Shown here in pieces: positions 51,061-64,000 of a DNA stretch of 64,000 nt (its first letter is position 1; each line of letters begins with the position of its first letter). The notes beneath the pieces are model-generated. The model did not search any database, was not told where the DNA came from, and saw only the letters and a program-made list of their open reading frames with translations. Source of the stretch: Paragorgia papillata (lineage: Eukaryota > Cnidaria > Anthozoa > Scleralcyonacea > Coralliidae); assembly GCA_035771165.1 (NCBI GenBank), contig JAWNZC010000319.1, positions 1,128,501 through 1,192,500 of the forward strand, given 5' to 3'. The position numbers and the translations under genes are program-made.

Positions 51061-51554
51061 TGTGGCCATGTGGGACCACCCGTTAGGTGCATTAGCCGCT
51101 TATAAGTGTATAATTATAATAGCAAGTTGTGCAAACAACATTTCTGGTTTCGTAACATCGTTTTAAGTTTTCTATCTAGTTCGCCTTCCATTATCTATGT
51201 TTAAACAGCAGTGTCTACCTAAACATTTTTGTTCTTACATCCAACATTAATTTTAATTAGTTCCAAACAAAAATAATCAAAAACATCATTTTGCTTAGTT
51301 TATTATATGTAATATTTAAAACATGAGCAGCAGTGTTTTATCAGATTTAAAACACGTACTGCGAATGTTTCAAATAGCTTCAAAAACGACCCATTTGGTA
51401 ATTATAAGTTCATTGGCGTAGAAAAATAACGTTGTCTAAGCCGAGAAAATCAAAGCTAAAGTTTATGTAAATCAGGAGGTTTCTTTATCAGATATAAAAC
51501 CACGGACATGGTGCTGATTTCCCTTGTGTTTTCCTCATTAATTAGTAATGATTA

Positions 51555-51587
<33 letters not shown>

Positions 51588-51590
51588 ATA

Positions 51591-51731
51591 TATCATACAC
51601 GAGGAGGAGTGTTTCATCAGGATATCCAAACACCGAGACTTTTGTTGAAAACCGAGGCGAAGCCGAGGTTTTTTAACAAATTTCGAGGTGTTTGGATATC
51701 CTGATGAAACACTCCTCCTCGTGTATGATAT
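51591..51731. mobile_element. Long-hairpin element, copy 2
   Basis: Same family as 39409-39552, next to a (TA)n run; centre AACCGAGGCGAAGCCGAGGT. Confidence 0.85.
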
Positions 51732-52039
51732 AGCTTCTCAAACAGATCAGTATTTTAAGAGAAAATCGAGGCGAAAGTTGGCTTAATTTATGTAATTTCT
51801 TCCTCCGATATCCAAACCACCGTCTCGGTACTGATTTCCTTTGTTTTCGGCTCATGAATTATTAATGAGTTTGAGAAATATATTTCTAAAATTCATTAAT
51901 AATTCATGAGGAAAACACAAAGAAAAATCATGAGCGTATCGGATCTATATATGTGATATAGACTCGCTCTAAGTTTCTCGCTGGTTTTTAACGGCTGAGA
52001 TAAGCTTAATTTTCAAAATTACTACGCCAATGAACGTAT

Positions 52040-52150
52040 GAAGTGATTCTTTTTAGAAGTCATTTAAAAACCTTGCAGTACGGGCTTTATCGGCTCTAAA
52101 ACACTTGGCTATCGCCTCGTGTTTTATATCCGATAAAGCCCTCCTGCGCG
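52040..52150. mobile_element. Foldback GGGCTTTATCGG
   Basis: Arms ACGGGCTTTATCGGCTCTAA and TATCCGATAAAGCCCTCCTG around CACTTGGCTATCGCCTCGTG. Copy 2 at about 61990-62100. Confidence 0.7.
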
Positions 52151-52203
52151 GTTTATAAATATTACATATATATATGTATATATGTATATATATAGATATA
52201 TAT

Positions 52204-52873
52204 AAAACAAGAAAGCGCGGCAACATCATTTGGTTTAACCCGCCATATTCCATGAATGTCGCCACAAACGTGGGCAGATCTTTTTTAGAATTAATTAACA
52301 AGCATTTCCCAGTCGGCCATGTATTACATAAGCTCTTTAATAAGAACAATACCAAAGTCAGCTATGGATGCATGGAGAACATGGCTCAAGTCATCAAACG
52401 CCATAATAACAAGATTCTAAACCAAGATCAAATGACGAATGAAAAGCAATGCAACTGCAGAAGAAAGAACGAATGTCCGCTTAAAAGATCCGACGTGCCT
52501 TAAAAAGAATTTGGTCTACCAGGCCACGGTAACACCAAACAACCAGAACGCGAAAAAAGTTTACATCGGCATGACCGAAGAAGAGTTCAAAACCAGGTTC
52601 AACAATCACACAATGTCATTCAACCACAAGAAGTATTCAACTAGCACGGCACTCTCGAAATACATTTGGGAATTGAAAGAGAAGAATGAAAATTACAATA
52701 TGGAATGGTCAATCCTCAAACATGCCAAATCATACACAAGCGGAATAAATCATGCAACCCTGTGCACAATGGAAAAGCTGTTTATTTTGAACGCGGACAA
52801 ACGTTTTCTATTGAACAAAAGATCAGAGCTGGTATCAAAGTGTAGGCACTCATCCAAATTTTTATGTAAATAG
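52204..52873 (+). pseudogene. Penelope-like element 3' fragment (GIY-YIG endonuclease), copy 1
   Basis: The first frame reads IIWFNPPYSMNVATNVG and VSYGCMENMAQVI, the connector after the reverse transcriptase of Penelope-like elements. After a frameshift near 52440 the next frame has a CNCRRKNECPL cysteine motif, then the GIY-YIG domain (VYQATV, KKVYIGMTEEEFKTRFNNH, SKYIWELK) and the usual end LLNKRSELVSKCRH. A second slip near 52745 spoils the CNLC-type motif. The reverse transcriptase itself is missing; the 5' side is (TATATG)n. Penelope-like elements are retroelements that use the GIY-YIG nuclease to cut the target. Dead fragment. Confidence 0.9.
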
Positions 52874-53189
52874 GTTTTAGATGTTTTAATCGTTGTAAAT
52901 AGTTTTAACTTTCAGTCTGATGATCGCTTTACAGCGTGAAACTCGAGTAATAGGATTTTAAGTTTTTAGTTTTTATTTTCCATTAAACGTATATAGCTCC
53001 ACAATTTGACTGTGTTGAGCACTATTTGTGACTTCGGCGAACTCACAAGCCTATCCAAGTATATATATATATATATATATATACATATACATCTATGTTA
53101 TAAATGGCATTGTATGGTATATACTGTAGTATAGTCTTAGTCTGCTGTACTGTTTATGTTTAATAACAATGTCTTAAATATTTTTGTAG

Positions 53190-53250
53190 GAATTGGTTCA
53201 TTTACTATTGTTGACAAGCACAAAGTTGGTCAAAAACATATTGGAAATAA
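53190..53250 (+). pseudogene. Orphan exon resembling NAE1 (NEDD8 E1 subunit), copy 1
   Basis: Bounded by an acceptor-like TATTTTTGTAG and a donor GTAAGA, 61 bases read IGSFTIVDKHKVGQKHIGN in phase. This resembles the nucleotide-fold stretch GIGSFTIxDxxxVxxxDxGNN of NAE1/APP-BP1 and related ThiF-type E1 proteins. No other exon of such a gene lies nearby. It sits between the Penelope-like fragment and MACPF copy C, on the opposite strand, with intron-like flanks. I infer a gene fragment carried in and then duplicated with the unit. Confidence 0.55.
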
Positions 53251-53547
53251 GTAAGAATATAAGCTTTTCTGGCATTAACCAGAATAAAATAGAAAAAAAT
53301 CACATGTAAATGAACAACGTGGAATCATTCTCAAAAGTATTCAGCGCACTAATTATATTTTGGAATATGAATAAATCCACATATATTTTTTTATGAAACA
53401 AATGAAACATTGAACACCTTAATAATGACCATTTATTCATGAATTTAAATTGTAACATAATACTGAACACATTGGACAACTTCAATAAAACATATATAGC
53501 TGTGATATATGATTAATAATTCATAAAATGGTCAGGTGAAAGTGCTG

Positions 53548-56591
<3,044 letters not shown>

Positions 56592-57184
56592 TCTAAACAA
56601 TAATTATGATACAACGTCATCTAAGTAGAAATAAAAACTTTTGAAGCTCAAAAGAGGACCAACAACAACTCGGTACTCACACGAGCCTCAAGCTAGCGGT
56701 CAACCATGTAAGTTCTTTTTAAATTTCGAGAAACCATTTTTGGTGTGGTGAAATTTTCAAATAAAGGGACTTTTTGGTGAAGCAGAATTTTCGAGCAATA
56801 CGATATTTCAATAAAAAATATTTTGGTTGAATATTTCAGTTTTGGGGAACTCGTAGGTAGGCCATCCAAGGACCATAACGCGTTTGACCGAATTTAACTT
56901 ACGTTCTTATTGCAGTGGTGAGGGGCAACGATCTACAGCAACCACAACCCAGTGTGTTTTCTATTTTCGTATTTAAACATTAACTGGTCAACGAATGTTT
57001 TCTATTATATATTATACAATACCCTGGGTGCTATGCGTGTTTTCATTGGTTGTTGGCCATGATCTATTAGAGGACAGACACATGGTCACGTCAGATCACG
57101 TCAGCTGACTTGCTTTTTTCCTTCTTCATGCCCCAAAATCCGGCAAGAGTTTCGACAAAAACCTTTTAAATTTTAATTGTATAA

Positions 57185-57372
57185 AACAAATAGATTCCAT
57201 TTTTTTGTTGTCTGTTCAGTTATAGATGCACAGAAGACGTCACAACGTGGTAAGAAACATCAGTGACTCACTCGACTGCGTCTCGTGGGCCACTTTTTTG
57301 TTCTTACCACGTTGTGACGTCATCTGTGCATCTATAACTGAACAGACAACGGCAAAATGGAATCTATTTGTT
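57185..57372. mobile_element. Foldback AACAAATAGATTCCATTTT, copy 2
   Basis: Copy of 47424-47610; one extra A (AAGAAACATC). Confidence 0.85.
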
Positions 57373-58177
57373 AACTAGAAACTATAAAACACACGCTATT
57401 CTGTACCATCAAATATTTTCTATAAAAAAAATACTATTCAGAAAACGAAAAGGCTTGTTAATTTTAGGGACCTTTTCTGAGCAGAAACAGAAGATTTTTT
57501 GGTCTTAAAACTGTTTTCCTACGTTGCGAGAATTTTACAAGACAGATTTATAAATCTTTTTAAGTTTATCACTAGACCTACATTGTATATACCTGAAGAA
57601 GACTTCTGAACTGACAATCTTTGCTGTTTTTTCTTCTTTCACGGTTACACGCAGACTGCACCAACCTCGATGTGGTTCCTGATAAGCAGTTTCAAAGAAT
57701 TAGCAGTTTGACGGGCGGTGAGTTGTATTTATATAAATTAAACTGTAATCTATATATGTCAATCATATTTTGTTGAGTAAACTGTGAATTACTTTGTGTT
57801 GATTCATAGAGTCAGCTAGTTAAATAAGTCGGCTATAGCCAATTTTCGCTTAAATTTTATACGTTATTAGTGTTTTCAGCTTGAGTTGGTAAAGTATTTT
57901 CGTATGTTTTTGCTGTACAAGCTGTCGTAAGTTAAATTTCGTAAATTTCGTTTCATAATAACGCTCGATGAAGCCAAAAGTCATCGCTCTCTCAGGTTAC
58001 AGACACTTCTCTCCAACAAATTTCTTACAGACACGAGAAGATTATGAGATTTTCGAGAACTATTTTTATATAATAAACAGAATACATGTATGCTTGGAAA
58101 TTTGAAATTTATTCCGTCTCGTGTTGACCAAGATGTGATATTTCCTGAACGAGTTGGAGTGTTTTACCAGCTGGGGT

Positions 58178-59367
58178 TAGGGGCCGACCATTTGACTTTT
58201 GAGGGAGGCGGTTGGGTGATTTCAGATAAAAAAAATCCTGCAAGGTGGTTTGGGACGGGGAAAAAAGCATGCATTGAATCACAAAGAGAAAAAAATATCC
58301 TACATCAAGTTTGAGCAAGAAAAAAATTGCTTCACTTTTCAAAAACAAAGTTGAACTTTAATAGTTTATTATTTTAAAAAGTAAACATGTAGGATGGTCT
58401 CAATACATTCATCTCTTAAACAATAAACTGTATTATAATAACTGTTATTTTGTTTAAATTTATCTATTAAATTTATCTTATATTTTTTTAGTAGTTACAG
58501 TAAGTTTGTTTTGGCTCAATGCAGTTGTTCAGCAGGGCCGTATCGAGGGGGTTTGAGACGCCGGTACACCGGTTTGGGCGCCCAAACCGAGGTGCCCAAA
58601 AAATATAAACTATGTACTACAATAAAAAACCCTACAATAATTTAAAAATCACCCTCAGAATGTTAAAAAAACACATCTCAGAATCCAGGAAATGGCATTT
58701 CCGAGACTCTAAATTTCAAAATTTTCGGGGGGGGCATGCCCCCGTACCCCGCTAGAGGGTTCTCGCGCCTTCAATGCTAGAATATCATCACTGACCGGTG
58801 TGCCCAAATAATCTCTGGATATGGCACTGTTCAGAACTACTCTCCTTTACGATTAATATATAGAACGATGTCTAAAACGAATTAAATGCGTCCAGATCAG
58901 ATGTTTTATCCATGTGCCCCACACAAATAAAACATCTATAACCAGTGTCTGATACATGTGTCGCTTTTCAGACGCATGGAATTTCCAGTAAATGCATAAA
59001 AACTATTCCAATGTATAATTTCGAGCTTCGGTGAAAATATACTATCATCGTATAAAATTACAACACGTAATACAATAATACTTTCGTCTGCCAGACTTGC
59101 ACATTTAAATGCAACGTATAAACAGGGCCTATTTAATAATAAAAGCTCTGAAGAATTGCTTATTTACCCGTATCATTGGTGGATAAAAGCTAAACTAAAA
59201 CTGCTCAAAAAAAAAAGATCTTGCCGAAGCTAAAATGGTGGGGAAAAATTTCACACATAGTTGCGTCTGAGAAAAAAATATTCTTCAGCAATATGGGTAC
59301 CGAAAAAAAATTCATGCTCAAACAAGATCACCCCCCCCCCTCAAAAGTCAAATGGTTGGCCCCTTAC
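58178..59367. mobile_element. Inverted-repeat element with nested MITE, copy 2
   Basis: Copy of 48416-49605, including the inner MITE (about 58533-58829). Confidence 0.75.
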
Positions 59368-59852
59368 AAAACACGAGACTAAGTACATGTTGATAGGGAG
59401 TCTGTTTATGCTTTCTCGGGTACCAAAATATTTTATGTACTGTTTAATAAACGAGCAGGAGTGTTTTCTCAGATATAAAGACACGAGGCGAAGCCGAGTG
59501 TTTTTATATCTGATAAAACACGAACTGCGAGTTTATTGAACAGCTTCAAAAACGAACCACTTGGTAAGTTCATTGGCGTAGTAAGTTTGAAAAATAACCT
59601 TGTCTAAGCCGAGAAAATCAAAGCTAAATTTTATGTAAATCAGGAGGTATCTTTATCACATATAAAGACACGATACGGTCATGATTTTCTTTTGTGTTTT
59701 CCTCATGAATTATTAATGGTTTTTGAAAATACTGGTTCACAATGTACCCCTAAAAAGAGGGACAACTTATAAATCTCTTGGGGTTCATATAGGTTAAAAT
59801 CTAACCTGGAACTCACATATAGATATATATATATATAGTTTCTAAAAAAATA

Positions 59853-60454
59853 TCTGTGGGTCTTGCAGTCTTGAAACCCTACCTAAAAATATCTGTGGGT
59901 CTTGCAGTCTTGAAACCCTACCTAAAAATATCTGTGGGTCTTGCAGTCTTGAAACCCTACCTAAAAATATCTGTGGGTCTTGCAGTCTTGAAACCCTACC
60001 TAAAAATATCTGTGGGTCTTGCAGTCTTGAAACCCTACCTAAAAATATCTGTGGGTCTTGCAGTCTTGAAACCCTACCTAAAAATATCTGTGGGTCTTGC
60101 AGTCTTGAAACCCTACCTAAAAATATCTGTGGGTCTTGCAGTCTTGAAACCCTACCTAAAAATATCTGTGGGTCTTGCAGTCTTGAAACCCTACCTAAAA
60201 ATATCTGTGGGTCTTGCAGTCTTGAAACCCTACCTAAAAATATCTGTGGGTCTTGCAGTCTTGAAACCCTACCTAAAAATATCTGTGGGTCTTGCAGTCT
60301 TGAAACCCTACCTAAAAATATCTGTGGGTCTTGCAGTCTTGAAACCCTACCTAAAAATATCTGTGGGTCTTGCAGTCTTGAAACCCTACCTAAAAATATC
60401 TGTGGGTCTTGCAGTCTTGAAACCCTACCTAAAAATATCTGTGGGTCTTGCAGT
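59853..60454. repeat. 39-bp minisatellite, 15 units
   Basis: Fifteen units plus a partial one, against eleven in the twin array at 50091. The longer pseudo-frame here (GLAVLKPYLKISV repeated) is not a gene. Confidence 0.95.
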
Positions 60455-60462
60455 TGGCCCTA

Positions 60463-60633
60463 CTATAGCGCGTTTTCATCTGACGTTACGGCGGCCATAT
60501 TGGTGTACCAAAACAATGAAATGGCGGCCATATTGGTGTACGGTGTGGGAATTAGCTCTTTCTTATTCAAATATTTCGTATTGTTTCACCACCCCAATGT
60601 GGCCACCGATCACGTGAGTGAAAACGCTCTATA
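60463..60633. mobile_element. MITE with TATAGMGCGTTTTCA ends, copy 2
   Basis: Copy of 50550-50714. Confidence 0.7.
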
Positions 60634-60686
60634 CCTTTTGAAACTCGTTTAAATATGTCAAAGCACTAATCTTCAGTACCATACTT

Positions 60687-61010
60687 TAGCCAGGATTTTG
60701 AAAGGGGGGTGGCGAAATAAAAATACATTTTTAGGGGCATGCTCCCCCGGGAAATTTTGAAATCGAGAGTCGCTGAAATGCCATTTCCTGGTTTTTGGAG
60801 GAAGATTTTACAGACTCTAAAGGTTAAAAAACGTCATATAAAATACTCAAAACACGCAAACGTCACATAGATACTCAAAATGCATACACTCAGTAGATTG
60901 AATACACTGTTTACAGTTTATTTCCTGACACAATTCATATTGCATCAGTTTTGTAGTTACATGTCTGTTGTTTTATATCAAAAGGAGGGGGGAGCCGCGG
61001 CTCCCTGACT
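60687..61010. mobile_element. MITE fragment related to 42805-43178
   Basis: Copy of 50767-51060, but retaining a 33-bp piece near 60707 that aligns with the end of the element at 43120-43165. This version is therefore the more complete one. Confidence 0.65.
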
Positions 61011-61536
61011 GTGGCCATGTGGGACCACCCGTTAGGTGCATTAGCCGCTTATAAGTGTATAATTATAATAGCAAGTTGTGCAAACAACATTTCTGGTTTC
61101 GTAACATCGTTTTAAGTTTTCTATCTAGTTCGCCTTCCATTATCTATGTTTAAACAGCAGTGTCTACCTAAACATTTTTGTTCTTACATCCAACATTAAT
61201 TTTAATTAGTTCCAAACAAAAATAATCAAAAACATCATTTTGCTTAGTTTATTATATGTAATATTTAAAACATGAGCAGCAGTGTTTTATCAGATTTAAA
61301 ACACGTACTGCGAATGTTTCAAATAGCTTCAAAAACGACCCATTTGGTAATTATAAGTTCATTGGCGTAGAAAAATAACGTTGTCTAAGCCGAGAAAATC
61401 AAAGCTAAAGTTTATGTAAATCAGGAGGTTTCTTTATCAGATATAAAACCACGGACATGGTGCTGATTTCCCTTGTGTTTTCCTCATTAATTAGTAATGA
61501 TTATACAGTATATATATATATATATATATATGTAAT

Positions 61537-61679
61537 ATATCATACACGAGGAGGAGTGTTTCATCAGGATATCCAAACACCGAGACTTTTGTTGAAAACC
61601 GAGGCGAAGCCGAGGTTTTTTAACAAATTTCGAGGTGTTTGGATATCCTGATGAAACACTCCTCCTCGTGTATGATATA
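61537..61679. mobile_element. Long-hairpin element, copy 3
   Basis: Copy of 51591-51731; family partner of 39409-39552. Confidence 0.85.
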
Positions 61680-62154
61680 GCTTCTCAAACAGATCAGTAT
61701 TTTAAGAGAAAATCCGAGGCGAAAGTTGGCTTAATTTATGTAATTTCTTCCTCCGATATCCAAACCACCGTCTCGGTACTGATTTCCTTTGTTTTCGGCT
61801 CATGAATTATTAATGAGTTTGAGAAATATATTTCTAAAATTCATTAATAATTCATGAGGAAAACACAAAGAAAAATCATGAGCGTATCGGATCTATATAT
61901 GTGATATAGACTCGCTCTAAGTTTCTCGCTGGTTTTTAACGGCTGAGATAAGCTTAATTTTCAAAATTACTACGCCAATGAACGTATGAAGTGATTCTTT
62001 TTAGAAGTCATTTAAAAACCTTGCAGTACGGGCTTTATCGGCTCTAAAACACTTGGCTATCGCCTCGTGTTTTATATCCGATAAAGCCCTCCTGCGCGGT
62101 TTATAAATATTACATATATATATGTATATATGTATATATATAGATATATATAAA

Positions 62155-62823
62155 ACAAGAAAGCGCGGCAACATCATTTGGTTTAACCCGCCATATTCCA
62201 TGAATGTCGCCACAAACGTGGGCAGATCTTTTTTTAGAATTAATTAACAAGCATTTCCCAGTCGGCCATGTATTACATAAGCTCTTTAATAAGAACAATA
62301 CCAAAGTCAGCTATGGATGCATGGAGAACATGGCTCAAGTCATCAAACGCCATAATAACAAGATTCTAAACCAAGATCAAATGACGAAATGAAAAGCAAT
62401 GCAACTGCAGAAGAAAGAACGAATGTCCGCTTAAAAGATCCGACGTGCCTTAAAAAGAATTTGGTCTACCAGGCCACGGTAACACCAAACAACCAGAACG
62501 CGAAAAAAGTTTACATCGGCATGACCGAAGAAGAGTTCAAAACCAGGTTCAACAATCACACAATGTCATTCAACCACAAGAAGTATTCAACTAGCACGGC
62601 ACTCTCGAAATACATTTGGGAATTGAAAGAGAAGAATGAAAATTACAATATGGAATGGTCAATCCTCAAACATGCCAAATCATACACAAGCGGAAATAAA
62701 TCATGCAACCCTGTGCACAATGGAAAAACTGTTTATTTTGAACGCCGACAAACGTTTTCTATTGAACAAAAGATCAGAGCTGGTATCAAAGTGTAGGCAC
62801 TCATCCAAATTTTTATGTAAATA
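62155..62823 (+). pseudogene. Penelope-like GIY-YIG fragment, copy 2
   Basis: The duplicate of 52204-52873, with extra single-base differences near 62228 (T run), 62388 (A run) and 62694 (A run) that shift the frame in different places. KKVYIGMTEEEFKTRFNNH and LLNKRSELVSKCRH remain readable. Dead. Confidence 0.9.
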
Positions 62824-63126
62824 GGTTTTAGATGTTTTAATCGTTGTAAATAGTTTTAACCTTCAGTCTGATGATCGCTTTACAGCGTGAAACTCGAGTA
62901 ATAGGATTTTAAGTTTTTAGTTTTTATTTTCCGTTAAACGTATATAGCTCCACAATTTGACTGTGTTGAGCACTATTTGTGACTTCAGCGAACTCACAAG
63001 CCTATCCAAGTATATATATATATATACATCTATGTTATAAATGGCATTGTATGGTATATACTGTAGTATAGTCTTAGTCTGCTGTACTGTTTATGTTTAA
63101 TAACAATGTCTTAAATATTTTTGTAG

Positions 63127-63187
63127 GAATTGGTTCATTTACTGTTGTTGACAAGCACAAAGTTGGTCAAAAACATATTGGAAATAA
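63127..63187 (+). pseudogene. Orphan NAE1-like exon, copy 2
   Basis: Copy of 53190-53250 with one base change (ATT to GTT, Ile to Val), the acceptor and donor both kept. Confidence 0.55.
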
Positions 63188-63484
63188 GTAAGAATATAAG
63201 CTTTTCTGGCATTAACCAGAATAAAATAGAAAAAAATCACATGTAAATGAACAACGTGGAATCATTCTCAAAAGTATTCAGCGCACTAATTATATTTTGG
63301 AATATGAATAAATCCACATATATTTTTTTATGAAACAAATGAAACATTGAACACCTTAATAATGACCATTTATTCATGAATTTAAATTGTAACATAATAC
63401 TGAACACATTGGACAACTTCAATAAAACATATATAGCTGTGATATATGATTAATAATTCATAAAATGGTCAGGTGAAAGTGCTG

Positions 63485-63980
63485 CTATCCCATCGCTGGA
63501 TAAATGACCTCTCTTCTGGTACGTTCCTTGCTGCATGAACAGCTCGATCCCCAAACATACCAATCACACCCATTCCATCCCCAATCATTCGCGAGGTAAG
63601 GTGCAGCCGTTGTTTTGGTCGCACCAGTACTCAGCTTTTTCTCACCATGTCTAATACACGATACCCCTCTGCAGTTACACCACACACCAACATGGTAGTG
63701 ACAATCCTCGTCGCTATGGCAACCAGATGGTGCTAGGGTACATTGGAACACCGGGTTTTCTGGGTGGAGTGTGCAGCATAGTCAAATTTCTGTATCTCTG
63801 GTCCACGTTCACCAGCAGGAATGTATGGGCAACCAAAGTTCAAATAACCATCGTAGTAGTACTGGAGGTTGATGGATCGTACACGTGTGTCACTGTTCTC
63901 GCTGATTGCGTTGATGTGGCGACGGAGAACTTGCCAAACTGGTGTGAGGGTGAACTCTATGGGTGTGGGATTAGTGTTAC
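63485..63980 (-). pseudogene. MACPF copy D, last exon with one-base deletion
   Basis: The C-terminal exon of a fourth unit; the upstream exons lie beyond the window. It matches copy C exon 4 (497 bases) but is 496 bases long: a GGGG near 63760 in copy C's counterpart is GGG here. That shifts the frame just before the cysteine-rich part as read from the 5' side. The remaining frame (63485-63751) still encodes eight or nine of the family cysteines. Either the copy is broken or the base is a homopolymer sequencing error; I cannot tell. Poly(A) signal 63369-63374 (minus). Confidence 0.7.
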
Positions 63981-64000
63981 CTGGAATAAAAATGAAAACT

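Overview
This window is metazoan nuclear DNA. It has spliced genes with GT-AG introns, a single nuclear-type tRNA, very dense inverted-repeat transposons, a LINE and Penelope-like fragments, and long microsatellites. The proteins and the tandem family of secreted MACPF (perforin-like) genes fit a cnidarian, probably an anthozoan such as a sea anemone or coral. That assignment is inference; no rRNA or mitochondrial marker is present.

Layout. 0.8-5.1 kb: two intronless convergent genes for unrelated-looking proteins that share a two-membrane-span plan, with a tRNA-Leu(AAG) between them. 5.1-8.9 kb: no gene, several small transposons. 8.9-14.8 kb: an 11-exon STPG1/MAPO2-like sperm-tail PG-rich repeat gene whose introns 3, 8 and 10 are almost wholly simple repeats. 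17.9-22.1 kb: Elongin C in two coding exons, with a nest of three transposons in the intron. 24.5-26.9 kb (minus): RNase H1 in seven exons. 28.5-32.2 kb (minus): syntenin (SDCBP) in eight exons.

32.6-64 kb: a tandem array of secreted MACPF genes on the minus strand. It has a decayed relic (32.6-33.5 kb), copy A (34.7-37.9 kb, damaged 5' part of exon 2), copies B (44.1-46.8 kb) and C (53.5-56.6 kb), both intact over four exons, and the last exon of copy D (63.5 kb to the edge, with a one-base deletion). Units are 9.4-9.9 kb long. The unit spanning B-C and the one spanning C-D are nearly identical over most of their length and differ mainly in homopolymers and in a 39-bp minisatellite (11 against 15 units). 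Spacers hold foldback elements, a truncated Penelope-like GIY-YIG fragment and an orphan exon resembling the NEDD8 E1 subunit NAE1. Intron 3 of copy A holds a fragment resembling axonemal dynein heavy chain.

The housekeeping genes do not form a pathway. Elongin C is an adaptor of cullin ubiquitin ligases, RNase H1 removes RNA from hybrids, syntenin is a PDZ scaffold, and STPG1-like proteins belong to the ciliary/sperm-tail group. The MACPF genes are a lineage-type expansion of predicted secreted pore-formers whose C-terminal ten-cysteine region I do not recognise.
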